A program made the translations under genes and the position numbers. From Fen-183 sp036504335 (GTDB lineage Bacteria; Acidobacteriota; Thermoanaerobaculia; UBA5066): 64,000 nt of DNA. Where the stretch lies: assembly GCA_036504335.1 (NCBI GenBank), contig DASXVJ010000017.1, positions 62,001 to 126,000 on the forward strand, read 5' to 3'. This document shows, in pieces, positions 51,583 through 59,954 of this stretch. Position 1 is the stretch's first letter. Each line of letters opens with the position of its first letter. The notes below the pieces were generated by a model, which was not told the DNA's origin, did not search any database, and saw only the letters and a program-made list of their open reading frames with translations.

Positions 51583-53064
51583 CTGAGAATCACGCACCTC
51601 GCCGCCGAGTGCGTCCCGTTCGCGAAGACGGGCGGGCTCGGAGACGTGGTGGGCGCTCTCCCGAAGGCCCTCGCGTCCGGCGGGAACGACGTCGACGTGT
51701 TTCTCCCGTTCCACCTCGAGGCGGCCGAGTGGTACCGCAGGCGGCGCACGTGGCCCGAGGAGGCGATGCCCTCCTTCGACGTCTCGATCCTGGGCCTGCC
51801 GTACCGCGTCGGCCTCCTCTGGGACCTCCTTCCGGGGACGACCGTGCCGATCTACTTCGTCGCGCACGACCCGCTGTTCCACCGCCGCCAGATCTACGCG
51901 CCGAACGAGCGCGGGCAGGACGACGGCCTCTGGCGCTTCTCGCTCTTCGTCCGCGCGTCGATCGAGGCCCTGAAGCGGCTCGGACGCAAGCCCCGGATCC
52001 TGCACGTGCACGACTGGCACCCCGCTCTCGGCGCGATGCTCGCGGCGTGGAGCAACTGGCGGGACCGCTGGTTCGACGACGTGGCTTCCGTCCTCACGAT
52101 CCACAACCTCGGCTACCAGGGCGTCTACGGCCGCGGCGAGTTCCCCGCGCTCGGCCTGCCGTCCGACGCATGGTCTGGCGGCGGCGTGCAGTTCGGCGGA
52201 AACGTCAACCTCCTGAAGGGCGGGATCGTCGCGGCCGACATGATCACGGCGGTCTCGCCCACGTACGCCGACGAGATCCGGACGCCGGGGGGCGGCTTCG
52301 GCCTCGACGCGATCCTGAGGGCGCGGGGGGACCGGGTCGTCGGGATCCTGAACGGAATCGACCGCGGGATCTGGAATCCCGCCACGGACGGCGCTCTCGC
52401 GGCGCGTTACTCGCCGTACGACCTCTCCGGCAAGGCCGCCTGCCGCGCCGACCTGTGCCGCCTCGCGAGCTTCGACCCGTCCGACGCCGGGTTCCTCGTG
52501 GGCGCGATCGGCCGCCTGACGGACCAGAAGGGCTTCGACCTGCTCCTCGAATCGGCGCCCGAGCTCGTGCGGCGCGGCGTGCGGATCGTGATGCTCGGAT
52601 CGGGCGAGCCCGCGTACGAAGGCTCCATGCGGCTCCTCGAGGCGCGCCACCCCGGACACTTCAAGGCGTTCGTCGGGTACGACGAGGCGCTCTCGCACAA
52701 GATCGAGGCCGGCGCCGACGCGTTCGTGATGCCGTCGCGCTTCGAGCCGTGCGGCCTCTCCCAGATGTATTCGCTCGCTTACGGCACCCCCCCGATCGTC
52801 CGGCGGACCGGCGGCCTCGCGGACTCCGTCGTCCCGTACGACGGCTTCAACCTGGACCGGGCGACGGGGTTCGCGTTCGACGCGCCCGCGCCGCACGCGC
52901 TCGCAGCCGAGATCCTGCGCGCCCAGCACGTCTTCTTCCAGCCCGACCGCTGGCGGCGGATCGTCGACAACGGGATGGCGCAGGACTTCTCGTGGGACCG
53001 CTCCGCGGAGCGCTACGAGGCGGTCTACCGCCGGGCGTGCGAGATCCGCGGCCTGCCCTGGTAG
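51583..53064 (+). CDS. glgA: Glycogen synthase, CTG start
   Basis: The 493-residue GT5 enzyme adds glucose from ADP-glucose to glycogen. The N-terminus HLAAECVPFAKTGGLGDVVGALPKAL includes the KTGGLGD substrate-binding motif. HVHDWHPALGAML, TIHNLGYQGVYG and the C-terminal SRFEPCGLSQMYSLAYGTPPIV with the catalytic-site Glu are all present. Homology places the start directly before RITHLAAE, where the codon is CTG (51583), with GAGG six nt upstream; no ATG, GTG or TTG fits. The gene converges on a minus-strand gene that ends 1 nt downstream. Context suggests storage glycogen; no other glg gene is near. Confidence 0.92.
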   Translation: MRITHLAAECVPFAKTGGLGDVVGALPKALASGGNDVDVFLPFHLEAAEWYRRRRTWPEEAMPSFDVSILGLPYRVGLLWDLLPGTTVPIYFVAHDPLFHRRQIYAPNERGQDDGLWRFSLFVRASIEALKRLGRKPRILHVHDWHPALGAMLAAWSNWRDRWFDDVASVLTIHNLGYQGVYGRGEFPALGLPSDAWSGGGVQFGGNVNLLKGGIVAADMITAVSPTYADEIRTPGGGFGLDAILRARGDRVVGILNGIDRGIWNPATDGALAARYSPYDLSGKAACRADLCRLASFDPSDAGFLVGAIGRLTDQKGFDLLLESAPELVRRGVRIVMLGSGEPAYEGSMRLLEARHPGHFKAFVGYDEALSHKIEAGADAFVMPSRFEPCGLSQMYSLAYGTPPIVRRTGGLADSVVPYDGFNLDRATGFAFDAPAPHALAAEILRAQHVFFQPDRWRRIVDNGMAQDFSWDRSAERYEAVYRRACEIRGLPW

Positions 53065-53065
53065 G

Positions 53066-53707
53066 TCAGCGCAAGACGGCCGCGCGCGCGGCCGCGGCGA
53101 GCTCGTCGGCCCCGGGGCCGCCTTCCGTCCACGGGACGCGCTTGCGGTACGGCGGCGAGGGGTGCGGCGGCTGTTTCTTCGCGGCGAGGAGCGCGACGAT
53201 GGGCGATTCCTCGGGCCCGTAGCTCGATCCGCTCTCGAGCCCCTGCTTGAGGAGGCCGTACTCCGAGACGGCCGCGAGGAGATCGGGATCGGTCTCGTCC
53301 GCGAGGCGCGTGAGGTTGCACCGGACCGTCTTGCGCGAGAGGTCGACATCGAAGTACTTGAATGTCGACGCGGGCGACGTCGCCGTGACGCGCCCGCCCG
53401 GCGACGGGCTCGCGAAGCGCAGCGGCGGCCGGCCGGCGAGGCTGATCTCGTGGAGAGTGGCCTGCGCGCCGACGGCCTCGAGCGTGAGGACGAGATCGCT
53501 CCGGAGAAGGCCGCGGATAACCCACGCCACGCGGCGCACGCCCTCGGCCTTCAGCGCGACCTTCGCGACGTCGCAGACGCGGTTGCCCCGGCCGTCGACG
53601 ATGCGCTCGAACGTGACCTTCGGGGCGTCTTCGGCCCCTGCGCTTCGTGCAGCCGCCGCGCAAACAGACAGGTACGCGAAGAGAAGATTCTTTGAAATGG
53701 AATTCAC
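53066..53707 (-). CDS. Exported protein of unknown function
   Basis: The 213-residue protein has a signal peptide (ISKNLLFAYLSVCAAAARSAGA) and a beta-rich mature part starting APKVTFERIVDGRGNRVCDVAKV. I do not recognise the family. The GTG at 53707 overlaps the upstream stop as GTGA, which decides the start; the longer open frame is antisense to that gene's coding logic. The signal peptide is encoded by a single copy of the AT-rich motif (53677-53703), so signal-peptide sequence and motif coincide. Confidence 0.75.
   Translation of the reverse strand: MNSISKNLLFAYLSVCAAAARSAGAEDAPKVTFERIVDGRGNRVCDVAKVALKAEGVRRVAWVIRGLLRSDLVLTLEAVGAQATLHEISLAGRPPLRFASPSPGGRVTATSPASTFKYFDVDLSRKTVRCNLTRLADETDPDLLAAVSEYGLLKQGLESGSSYGPEESPIVALLAAKKQPPHPSPPYRKRVPWTEGGPGADELAAAARAAVLR
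53677..53703. repeat. AT-rich motif H, single copy
   Basis: GAAGAGAAGATTCTTTGAAA followed by TGGAATT matches the purine tract and core of the other arms. No clear inverted partner is seen within about 250 bp; the nearest candidate (53795-53812) is poor. It encodes the signal peptide of the gene at 53066 on the opposite strand. Confidence 0.6.
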
Positions 53708-54501
53708 GGAAGCACCGGAAATGGCGGGAGGTCCAAGGGCAGGCGCGCCAGGCCGCGCCACGCCGCGAGGTCGCCGGGGGCATCGGGTTCCTGTGTAAGA
53801 ACAAGCGTCCTTTTCTCGGGGGGCAAGACCTGATCCCGCATCGCGACGACGAGCGCAAGCTGTGCGTAGCGAAGGCTCGCGCTCCAGTGCTTGGTCGCGA
53901 GAGTGGGATTGCTATCGAAAGACAAGCGAAGCAGCGTTTCGAGGTGCCGCCTTTCATCCTCCGGGAAGGTCGCGGACGTGATCTCGGCAAGCGTCGCCCG
54001 CATGGTCCGGCTCCCGAGGTCTTCCATGAAGAAAGCGACGGTGCCGCCCGGCGCCCGGACCTGATAGCGCATTCCCTCGCAAGGCCCCACGTCCGCGGTC
54101 GCCTCCCCGGCCGTCCCCGACGCCCAGACCTCGAACGCGGCCCGTTCCGACGCCACTCGCTGCCACGGGCGCTCCTCGTCCAGGTGCTTCTCGTCGACGA
54201 AGCCGAAGGAAGATTCGAGGACGTACCGCGTCCCCGATGCCATCGTCACGAGGAGGAGATTCCGATAGGGCCAGAACTCCCGCAACGTCTCGGTCAATCC
54301 CCCGTACCTAACCACCATCCACCGAAGTCGGAAGAGAGGCGGCGAGTCAAGCGGCGCCGACTTCTCCCGCGCGACGTAGCTCGCGTCGCCCTGCAGGTAC
54401 GCCTTGCCCCGAAACGCGTCGAACCAGTCGGGAGACTCGCCCTCCGCCTGCATCGCGGCCGAGGCGATCCAGAGCGCGAGCAGAATTCCCCGCGCCTTCA
54501 T
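53704..54501 (-). CDS. Exported protein of unknown function
   Basis: The 265-residue protein begins with a signal peptide (ARGILLALWIASAAMQAEG) and has a mature region without recognised motifs, including DWFDAFRGKAYLQGDASYVA and YVLESSFGFVDEKHLDEERPW. The ATG at 54501 overlaps the inositol phosphatase stop as ATGA, and its own stop overlaps the next gene's GTG. It is therefore the middle gene of a three-gene coupled operon. It has no similarity to the phosphatase. Function unknown. Confidence 0.78.
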   Translation of the reverse strand: MKARGILLALWIASAAMQAEGESPDWFDAFRGKAYLQGDASYVAREKSAPLDSPPLFRLRWMVVRYGGLTETLREFWPYRNLLLVTMASGTRYVLESSFGFVDEKHLDEERPWQRVASERAAFEVWASGTAGEATADVGPCEGMRYQVRAPGGTVAFFMEDLGSRTMRATLAEITSATFPEDERRHLETLLRLSFDSNPTLATKHWSASLRYAQLALVVAMRDQVLPPEKRTLVLTQEPDAPGDLAAWRGLARLPLDLPPFPVLP

Positions 54502-55310
54502 AGATCTCTTTCTTCGATCCCCATCTCCCGCATCGCCGCCACGAGCGCCGCGTGGACGCCGGGCGAACCCGCGAGGATGTTTCCGCGCGTGCGCCACGTG
54601 TCCCCGCCCTCGAAGTCCGACATGCGGCCGCCGGCTTCCGTCACGACGAGCGCGCCCGCCGCCGAGTCCCACGGGGAGAGGCCGAACTCGAAGAATCCGT
54701 CGAAGATCCCGGCGCCGACGTACGCGAGGTCGAGCGCCGCGCTCCCCGCTCGCCGCATCGAGCGCACCTTGAGGAAGAGCTCGCGGAAGATCGCGAGGTA
54801 GCGGTCGATCTTGTGCGCCTGCCGGAACGGAAATCCCGTCGCGAGCGCCGCGCTGCGCAGGTCCGGCCGCGGCGGCACCCGCAGGCGGCGCCCGTTGCGG
54901 AACGCGCCCGATCCGAGCTCGGCGGTGAAGAGGTCGTTCTTGACGGGGTCCCACACGACGCCGGCTTCGATTTCGCCGAGGAGGCCGCCGCGCGTCCGTG
55001 CGATCGACACCGCCCAGTGCGGGAAGCCGCGCACGAAGTTCGCGGTTCCGTCGAGGGGATCCACGATCCAGGACGGCGCGGTCTCGTCGACGCCCGAGAG
55101 GCCCGTCTCCTCGCCGAGGAAGCGGTCGGAGGGAAACGCCCCGAGGACGGCGCGGCGGATGACGGCCTCGCTCTCCCGGTCCGCGATCGAGACGACGTCG
55201 TTCGCGGCCTTCTCCTCGACAGAGGCGGGATCGAGCCGGCCGAAGTGCCCGACGAGCACCTCCCCCGCCTCACGGGCGGCCGCGATCGCGACGTCGAGGG
55301 AGCTCTTCAT
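54498..55310 (-). CDS. suhB: Inositol-1-monophosphatase family protein
   Basis: The 270-residue Mg2+-dependent phosphatase has GEET (FLGEETGLS) near residue 65, the metal-binding WIVDPLDGTANFVRG near residue 80 and the C-terminal WDSAAGALVVTEAGG motif. The SuhB/IMPase family hydrolyses inositol phosphates and related sugar phosphates, and SuhB also acts in rRNA transcription in some bacteria. The start is ATG at 55310, with the divergent NDH-2 gene 33 bp away. The family assignment is firm; the suhB symbol is a family-level choice. Confidence 0.88.
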   Translation of the reverse strand: MKSSLDVAIAAAREAGEVLVGHFGRLDPASVEEKAANDVVSIADRESEAVIRRAVLGAFPSDRFLGEETGLSGVDETAPSWIVDPLDGTANFVRGFPHWAVSIARTRGGLLGEIEAGVVWDPVKNDLFTAELGSGAFRNGRRLRVPPRPDLRSAALATGFPFRQAHKIDRYLAIFRELFLKVRSMRRAGSAALDLAYVGAGIFDGFFEFGLSPWDSAAGALVVTEAGGRMSDFEGGDTWRTRGNILAGSPGVHAALVAAMREMGIEERDL

Positions 55311-55328
55311 GCGGACACCCGGCACACC

Positions 55329-55334
55329 TAGAAT
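55329..55334 (+). promoter_or_regulatory. Putative -10 hexamer TAGAAT, leaderless spacing (NDH-2)
   Basis: TAGAAT is followed by 9 nt and the ATG of the NADH dehydrogenase gene, within the 33-bp divergent gap. No ribosome binding site is seen. Confidence 0.4.
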
Positions 55335-55343
55335 GATGTTCTC

Positions 55344-56621
55344 ATGGGCGCCGCGCGGCCTCGCATCCTGATCGTCGGCGGCGGCTTCGCGGGCCTCTAC
55401 ACCGCGCGCGCGCTGCGCCACGCCGCGGCGGACGTGACGCTCGTCGATCGCCGCAACTTCCACCTTTTCCAGCCGCTCCTCTACCAGGTCGCGACGGGAG
55501 CGCTCTCCCCGGCGAACATCGCCGCGCCTCTGAGGTCGATCGTCAAGGACCAGCGGAACACGCGCGTCCTCCTCGCGGACGTTTCGGGATTCGACCTCCC
55601 GCGGAAGGTGGCCCGCACGGACGCCGGTGAGATTCCTTACGACCTCCTCGTCGTCGCGACGGGCGCGACGCACTCCTATTTCGGGCACGACGCGTGGGAA
55701 CGCTGGGCGCCGGGGCTCAAGACCCTCGAAGACGCGACCGAAATGCGCCGCCGGATTCTCCTCGCCTTTGAAGAGGCGGAGGTCGCGACCGACCCGGCGC
55801 GGCGACAAACCCTCCTCACGTTCGTGATCGTCGGCGCAGGACCGACCGGCGCGGAGCTCGCGGGCGCTCTCGCGGAGATCGCCGGCCGCACTCTGCGGGA
55901 CGACTTCCGGACGATCGACCCCGCCGAAGCACGCATCCTCCTCGTCGAAGCGGGCCCGCGCGTCCTCGCCACGTATCCGGAATATCTGTCGGAGAAGGCG
56001 CGTGCGCAGCTTGCGTCGCTCGGCGTGGACGTGCGGCTCGGCGCCGCGGTGACCGACGTGAGGGACGGCGCCGTCGACGTGGCGCACGCCGGAAGGGTCG
56101 AGACGATCGAGGCCGCAACCGTCCTCTGGGCCGCGGGAGTGGCCGCCTCGCCGCTCGGTGCGGCCCTCGCGCGTGCCGCGGGTGCGGAGACCGACCGAGC
56201 GGGCCGCGTCCGCATCGCGCCGGACCTCACGCTGCCCGGCCACGCGGAGATCTTCGTGATCGGGGATCTCATGACGTTCGCGGGAGCGGACGGCAAGACG
56301 CTTCCGGGCGTCGCCCCCGTCGCGATGCAGCAGGGCCGGCATGTCGCGCGGACGATCCTCGCGCGCTTCGCGGGCCGGCCGGGGCCCGCCGGGTTCGAGT
56401 ATCACGACAGGGGAAGCATGGCGACGATCGGACGCGGACGCGCGGTCGCCGACCTGGGATTCGTGAGGTTCGCGGGTTACCCTGCGTGGCTCGCCTGGCT
56501 CTTCATCCACCTCATGTATCTCGTCCAGTTCGGGAACCGGGTCCTCATCCTCGTCCAGTGGGCGTGGAGCTACCTGACGTGGAACCGCTCGGCCCGGCTC
56601 ATCACGGGGAGACGCCCATGA
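55344..56621 (+). CDS. ndh: Type II NADH dehydrogenase (NDH-2)
   Basis: The 425-residue flavoprotein oxidises NADH and reduces quinone at the membrane without proton pumping. Two dinucleotide-binding motifs are visible: FAD-binding ILIVGGGFAGLYTA at the N-terminus and NADH-binding FVIVGAGPTGAELAG near residue 165. FHLFQPLLYQVATG is the quinone-site stretch, and IFVIGDLMTFAG lies near residue 305. The C-terminus has hydrophobic anchoring helices (AWLAWLFIHLMYLVQFG). The stop overlaps the ATG of the hydrolase gene. Confidence 0.93.
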   Translation: MGAARPRILIVGGGFAGLYTARALRHAAADVTLVDRRNFHLFQPLLYQVATGALSPANIAAPLRSIVKDQRNTRVLLADVSGFDLPRKVARTDAGEIPYDLLVVATGATHSYFGHDAWERWAPGLKTLEDATEMRRRILLAFEEAEVATDPARRQTLLTFVIVGAGPTGAELAGALAEIAGRTLRDDFRTIDPAEARILLVEAGPRVLATYPEYLSEKARAQLASLGVDVRLGAAVTDVRDGAVDVAHAGRVETIEAATVLWAAGVAASPLGAALARAAGAETDRAGRVRIAPDLTLPGHAEIFVIGDLMTFAGADGKTLPGVAPVAMQQGRHVARTILARFAGRPGPAGFEYHDRGSMATIGRGRAVADLGFVRFAGYPAWLAWLFIHLMYLVQFGNRVLILVQWAWSYLTWNRSARLITGRRP

Positions 56622-57586
56622 CTGGTGCCCTGACCGCCCTGCTCCTCGTCGCGGCCGCGTCGGGCCCGGCTCCCGCGGCCACGCCCGCGCCCGAGGCGCA
56701 CTTCGCCTACGACCCGAAGACGCCGCTCGACGCCGTGACGACGGGCGTCGAGACGCGCGGCGACGTCGTGATCCAGGACCTGACGTACGCGAGCCCGAAG
56801 GGCGGGCGCGTTCCCGCGTACCTCGTCGTGCCAGCCGGGAAGGGCCCGTTCGCCGCGGTCCTCTGGGGACACTGGTACTGGGAGAACTCTCCGATGAGGA
56901 GCCGGAGGCAGTTTCTCGACGAGGCGGTCGTCCTCGCACGCTCCGGCGTCGTCTCGCTCCTGACGGACGGACCCGTCGCCCGTCCGGGCCACGTCGCCGA
57001 CCGGACGCCTCTCAACGAGAAGCAGTTCGACGACCTCGTCCAGCAGGTCGTGGACATGCGCCGCGGCGCGGATTTCCTGCTCGCGCGGCCCGAGGTCGAC
57101 TCGCGCCGCCTCGCGTACGTCGGCCACAGCTACAACGCAACGGTCGGGGGAATCCTCTCGGGTGTCGACCGCCGCTTCAAGGCGTTCGTCCTCATGGCGG
57201 GCGCGCTCTCGGACCGCGTCGACCTGAGCACCGCCGAGTACCGGAAGTACCGGGACAAGGTGGGGCCCGTCCGCTTCGACGCGTTCATGGCCCTCCACGC
57301 GTGGGCCGATCCCGGCCCGTACGTCGCGAAGGCCGCGCCCGCGAAGGTCCTCCTGCAGTACGCGACGCAGGAGGACTTCCTGACGCCCGCGCGCGCGAAG
57401 GACTACGCCTCGAACGTGAGCGCGCCGAAGGCGCTCAAGCTCTACGACGCGCCGCACGCCCTGAACGCCGAGGCGCGCCGCGACCGCCTCGCGTTCCTGT
57501 CGGACGTCCTCGCCGTGAAGCCGCCCGATCCCGCCGCCGTCGCGGCGGTGCCCGACCTCGTCCAGCCCCCGCCGCCGAAGCCCTGA
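56618..57586 (+). CDS. Exported alpha/beta hydrolase (dienelactone hydrolase-like)
   Basis: The 322-residue protein has a signal peptide (ALTALLLVAAASGPAPAA) and an alpha/beta-hydrolase fold. The nucleophile elbow is YVGHSYNA near residue 170, a likely acid lies in ATQEDFLTP and the His in DAPHALN. An oxyanion-type stretch, AAVLWGHWYWEN, precedes them. Substrate unknown; related enzymes are esterases or peptidases. The ATG overlaps the NDH-2 stop as ATGA. The last ~30 residues are Pro/Ala-rich. Confidence 0.83.
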   Translation: MTGALTALLLVAAASGPAPAATPAPEAHFAYDPKTPLDAVTTGVETRGDVVIQDLTYASPKGGRVPAYLVVPAGKGPFAAVLWGHWYWENSPMRSRRQFLDEAVVLARSGVVSLLTDGPVARPGHVADRTPLNEKQFDDLVQQVVDMRRGADFLLARPEVDSRRLAYVGHSYNATVGGILSGVDRRFKAFVLMAGALSDRVDLSTAEYRKYRDKVGPVRFDAFMALHAWADPGPYVAKAAPAKVLLQYATQEDFLTPARAKDYASNVSAPKALKLYDAPHALNAEARRDRLAFLSDVLAVKPPDPAAVAAVPDLVQPPPPKP

Positions 57587-57606
57587 CGACGCCAGCCGCG
57601 AAGACG

Positions 57607-57637
57607 TTGGAGACGAATCGCACGATCGGGGGATAAT
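57607..57637 (+). promoter_or_regulatory. Possible promoter for the small lipoprotein gene
   Basis: TTGGAG (57607-57612) and GATAAT (57632-57637) are separated by 19 nt, longer than ideal. They lie in the 147-bp gap before the lipoprotein gene. The gap also holds a 7-bp perfect hairpin CGCGGCC-N4-GGCCGCG (57671-57688) in the presumed leader. Confidence 0.45.
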
Positions 57638-57733
57638 GTACGGGCGTTACCCCATGAACGTCATTCGCGTCGCGGCCGACAGGCCGCGTTCGGTTCGGCC
57701 ACATCGGCAACCCCGATCAAAAGGAGGACGAAC

Positions 57734-58198
57734 ATGATGCCCAAGGAAGTCACACGCTTCTTGGCCCTCGCGACGCTCGGGCTCGCGGGGCTCACCTTCG
57801 CCGGCTGCTCGAAGCCCGAGGAGAAGCAAGGGGCCGCACCCGGCCAGACCGATCAGACTCCGCGGTTTGACTCAGACAAGAAGCACAAGGTGCTCCTCCT
57901 CGTCCAGCAAAAGAAGGCCAACGCATTCCCCGATCGCATCGTGGTCAAGGACTACGGTAAGAAGCCAGCGCAACGAATCACATGGCACTTCGTACACAAG
58001 AGCACGATGTTTACGTTCAAGGGTGCCAACCTCGGGGTGCTCAACTGCAAGAACGACGAGGGTACGTGCACCCTGGACCTGGCGAAGGACCTTCTCCCGT
58101 TGGGCGTCGACGTCAAAGTCTTCAAGTACACAATCGACGGCGAGGACGATTCCGGGAAGCTGGACACCAACGACCCGGAGATCGAAATCGACCGCTAG
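57734..58198 (+). CDS. Small lipoprotein of unknown function
   Basis: The 154-residue protein has a lipoprotein signal peptide with lipobox LTFAGC (Cys at residue 25), a charged Lys/Gln-rich segment, and a mature domain (KVLLLVQQKKANAFPDRIVVKDYGKKPAQRITWHFVHK) ending in a DGEDDSGKLDTNDPEIEI tail. I do not recognise the domain; the Lys-rich beta sequence and DPEIEI end suggest a small carbohydrate- or protein-binding fold, which is only a guess. A strong AAAAGGAGG site lies 8 nt before the ATG. Base composition is lower in GC than its neighbours. It is monocistronic. Confidence 0.8.
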   Translation: MMPKEVTRFLALATLGLAGLTFAGCSKPEEKQGAAPGQTDQTPRFDSDKKHKVLLLVQQKKANAFPDRIVVKDYGKKPAQRITWHFVHKSTMFTFKGANLGVLNCKNDEGTCTLDLAKDLLPLGVDVKVFKYTIDGEDDSGKLDTNDPEIEIDR

Positions 58199-58200
58199 TC

Positions 58201-58650
58201 CTAGTGCCGCTTCACGATCGAGTCGAGGATCATCAGGAACGCGTTCTGCTGGTTCGGCTCGTGCTTGTTGATCACGGCGAGGCAGCAGCCGTCCGGGAAG
58301 AGCTGGTGAAGCTCGTTCGCGTCGCGCGTCGACAGGATGACCATGCGGCGCGGCGCGACGCCGCGCTCCTTGGCGAGCTCGAACATCTTCCGTCCGCCGA
58401 AGAGGGGGAGCTCGAGATCGACCATGAGAAGCGAGACGTCCGGCCCGATGACCTCGAGCGCCTTGAGCGGATCCTGGTAAATCTCGACCGTGATCGCCGG
58501 GCCGTAGCGCGTGAGGAGGAGCGTGCGCCAGACCTCCGCGAAGAGCGCTTCGTGCTCGACGATGATGATCCGCTTCGGCCTGCCCGCCGCGACCGGGATC
58601 TCCGACGAGACCGGCTTGAGGTAGGCCCCGGAGTCCTCGTGCGAGCTCAT
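58201..58650 (-). CDS. Stand-alone response regulator receiver domain
   Basis: The 149-residue protein is a single receiver domain. The phospho-acceptor Asp is in LLMVDLELPLFGG near residue 75; a Ser/Thr-type VILSTRD and Lys (VINKHEP) follow. The N-terminal acidic pair, usually DD or DE, is VEHEALF here, so an E-x-E replaces it, which may weaken Mg2+ binding. There is no output domain. The ATG at 58650 overlaps the pyrC stop as ATGA, so it is coupled to pyrimidine synthesis genes. Its partner kinase is not in the window. Confidence 0.85.
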   Translation of the reverse strand: MSSHEDSGAYLKPVSSEIPVAAGRPKRIIIVEHEALFAEVWRTLLLTRYGPAITVEIYQDPLKALEVIGPDVSLLMVDLELPLFGGRKMFELAKERGVAPRRMVILSTRDANELHQLFPDGCCLAVINKHEPNQQNAFLMILDSIVKRH

Positions 58651-59954
58651 CGTGCCGGCCCGGCGCCGCGGGAGTAGACCTCGCGGCCGCCGACCCACGT
58701 CTTCTCGACGCGCCCCTTGAGCGTGCGCGCGATCCACGGCGAGTTCTTCGACCGGCTCTGGAAGCCGTCGGGCGTCACGGGCGTCGACTTCGTCGTCGAG
58801 AACAGGACGACGTCGGCGGCGGCGCCCTCGGCGAGCGTCCCGTACGGGAGGCCGAAGGCCCGCGCCGGAGCCGTGGAGAGCACCTCGACGAGGCGCAGGA
58901 GCGTGATCACGCGCGGCGTGAGGAGCCCGTCCACCAGCGCCGGGAGCGCCGTCTCTAGGCCGGTCACGCCGAACGGGGCGTCGGCGAACTCGACGTTCTT
59001 CTCGTCCTCGTGGTGCGGCGCGTGGTCCGTCGCGACGCAGTCGATCGTCCCCTCGACGAGCGCGGCCACGAGGGCCGCCCGGTCCGCCTCGGCGCGCAGC
59101 GGCGGGTTCATCTTGAAGCGCGTGTCGTAGCCGGAGCGCGCGACGTCTTCGTCCGTGAGAAGGAGGTGGTGCGGCGTGACCTCGCACGTGACGGGGACGC
59201 CGAGCTTGCGGGCCGCACGGATCGCTTCGAGGCTCTCGCGCGTCGAGACGTGCGCGACGTGGAGCCGGGCGCCCGTGAGCGCCGCGAGCTGGACGTCGCG
59301 TGCGACCATCGCGCTCTCGCCGACGTTGGGCCAGCCCGCGAGCCCGAGGCGCGTCGACGCCCACCCTTCATTCATCACGCCCTGGCCCACGAGTGCGGCG
59401 TCCTCCTCGTGGACGACGACGGGCAGGCCGAACATCGAGGCGTACTCGAGGGCGCGGCGCATGAGGTTGCCGTTCGCGATCGGCTTGCCGTCGTCGGAGA
59501 TCGCGACGATCCCTTCGGCCTTCATCGAACCGATCTCGGAGAGCTCGAGCCCCTTGAGGCCCTTCGAGACGGCGCCGATCGGGAAGACGCGGACGGCGCC
59601 GGTCTCCCGGGCCCGCCGCACGATGAACGCGACGGTCGGCGCGTCGTCCGGGACGGGGTCCGTGTTCGCCATCGCGCACACGGCCGTGAATCCGCCGGCG
59701 GCCGCGGCGCGCGTGCCGCTCGCGATCGTCTCCTTGTACTCGAAGCCGGGCTCCCGGAGGTGCGTGTGCAGGTCCACGAACCCCGGGGCGACGACGAGGC
59801 CGGCGGCCTCGACGACCTCGGCGCCCTTGGCGGCGATCTTCTCGTCGACCTTCGCGACGACGCCGTCCCGAAGAAGGACGTCGAGCGTCTGGTCGAGGTT
59901 GCAGGAGGGGTCGACGACGCGCCCGCCGCGGAGGAGGACCGCTTCGCCGCTCAT
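58647..59954 (-). CDS. pyrC: Dihydroorotase
   Basis: The 435-residue zinc amidohydrolase (class I, PyrC/AllB type) closes carbamoyl-aspartate to dihydroorotate. The metal-binding HTHLREPGFEYKETI lies near residue 60. PVVVHEEDAAL, LHVAHVSTRESLEAI and CVATDHAPHHEDEK supply the remaining His and Asp ligands. It follows pyrB by an ATGA overlap. Confidence 0.94.
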   Translation of the reverse strand: MSGEAVLLRGGRVVDPSCNLDQTLDVLLRDGVVAKVDEKIAAKGAEVVEAAGLVVAPGFVDLHTHLREPGFEYKETIASGTRAAAAGGFTAVCAMANTDPVPDDAPTVAFIVRRARETGAVRVFPIGAVSKGLKGLELSEIGSMKAEGIVAISDDGKPIANGNLMRRALEYASMFGLPVVVHEEDAALVGQGVMNEGWASTRLGLAGWPNVGESAMVARDVQLAALTGARLHVAHVSTRESLEAIRAARKLGVPVTCEVTPHHLLLTDEDVARSGYDTRFKMNPPLRAEADRAALVAALVEGTIDCVATDHAPHHEDEKNVEFADAPFGVTGLETALPALVDGLLTPRVITLLRLVEVLSTAPARAFGLPYGTLAEGAAADVVLFSTTKSTPVTPDGFQSRSKNSPWIARTLKGRVEKTWVGGREVYSRGAGPAR

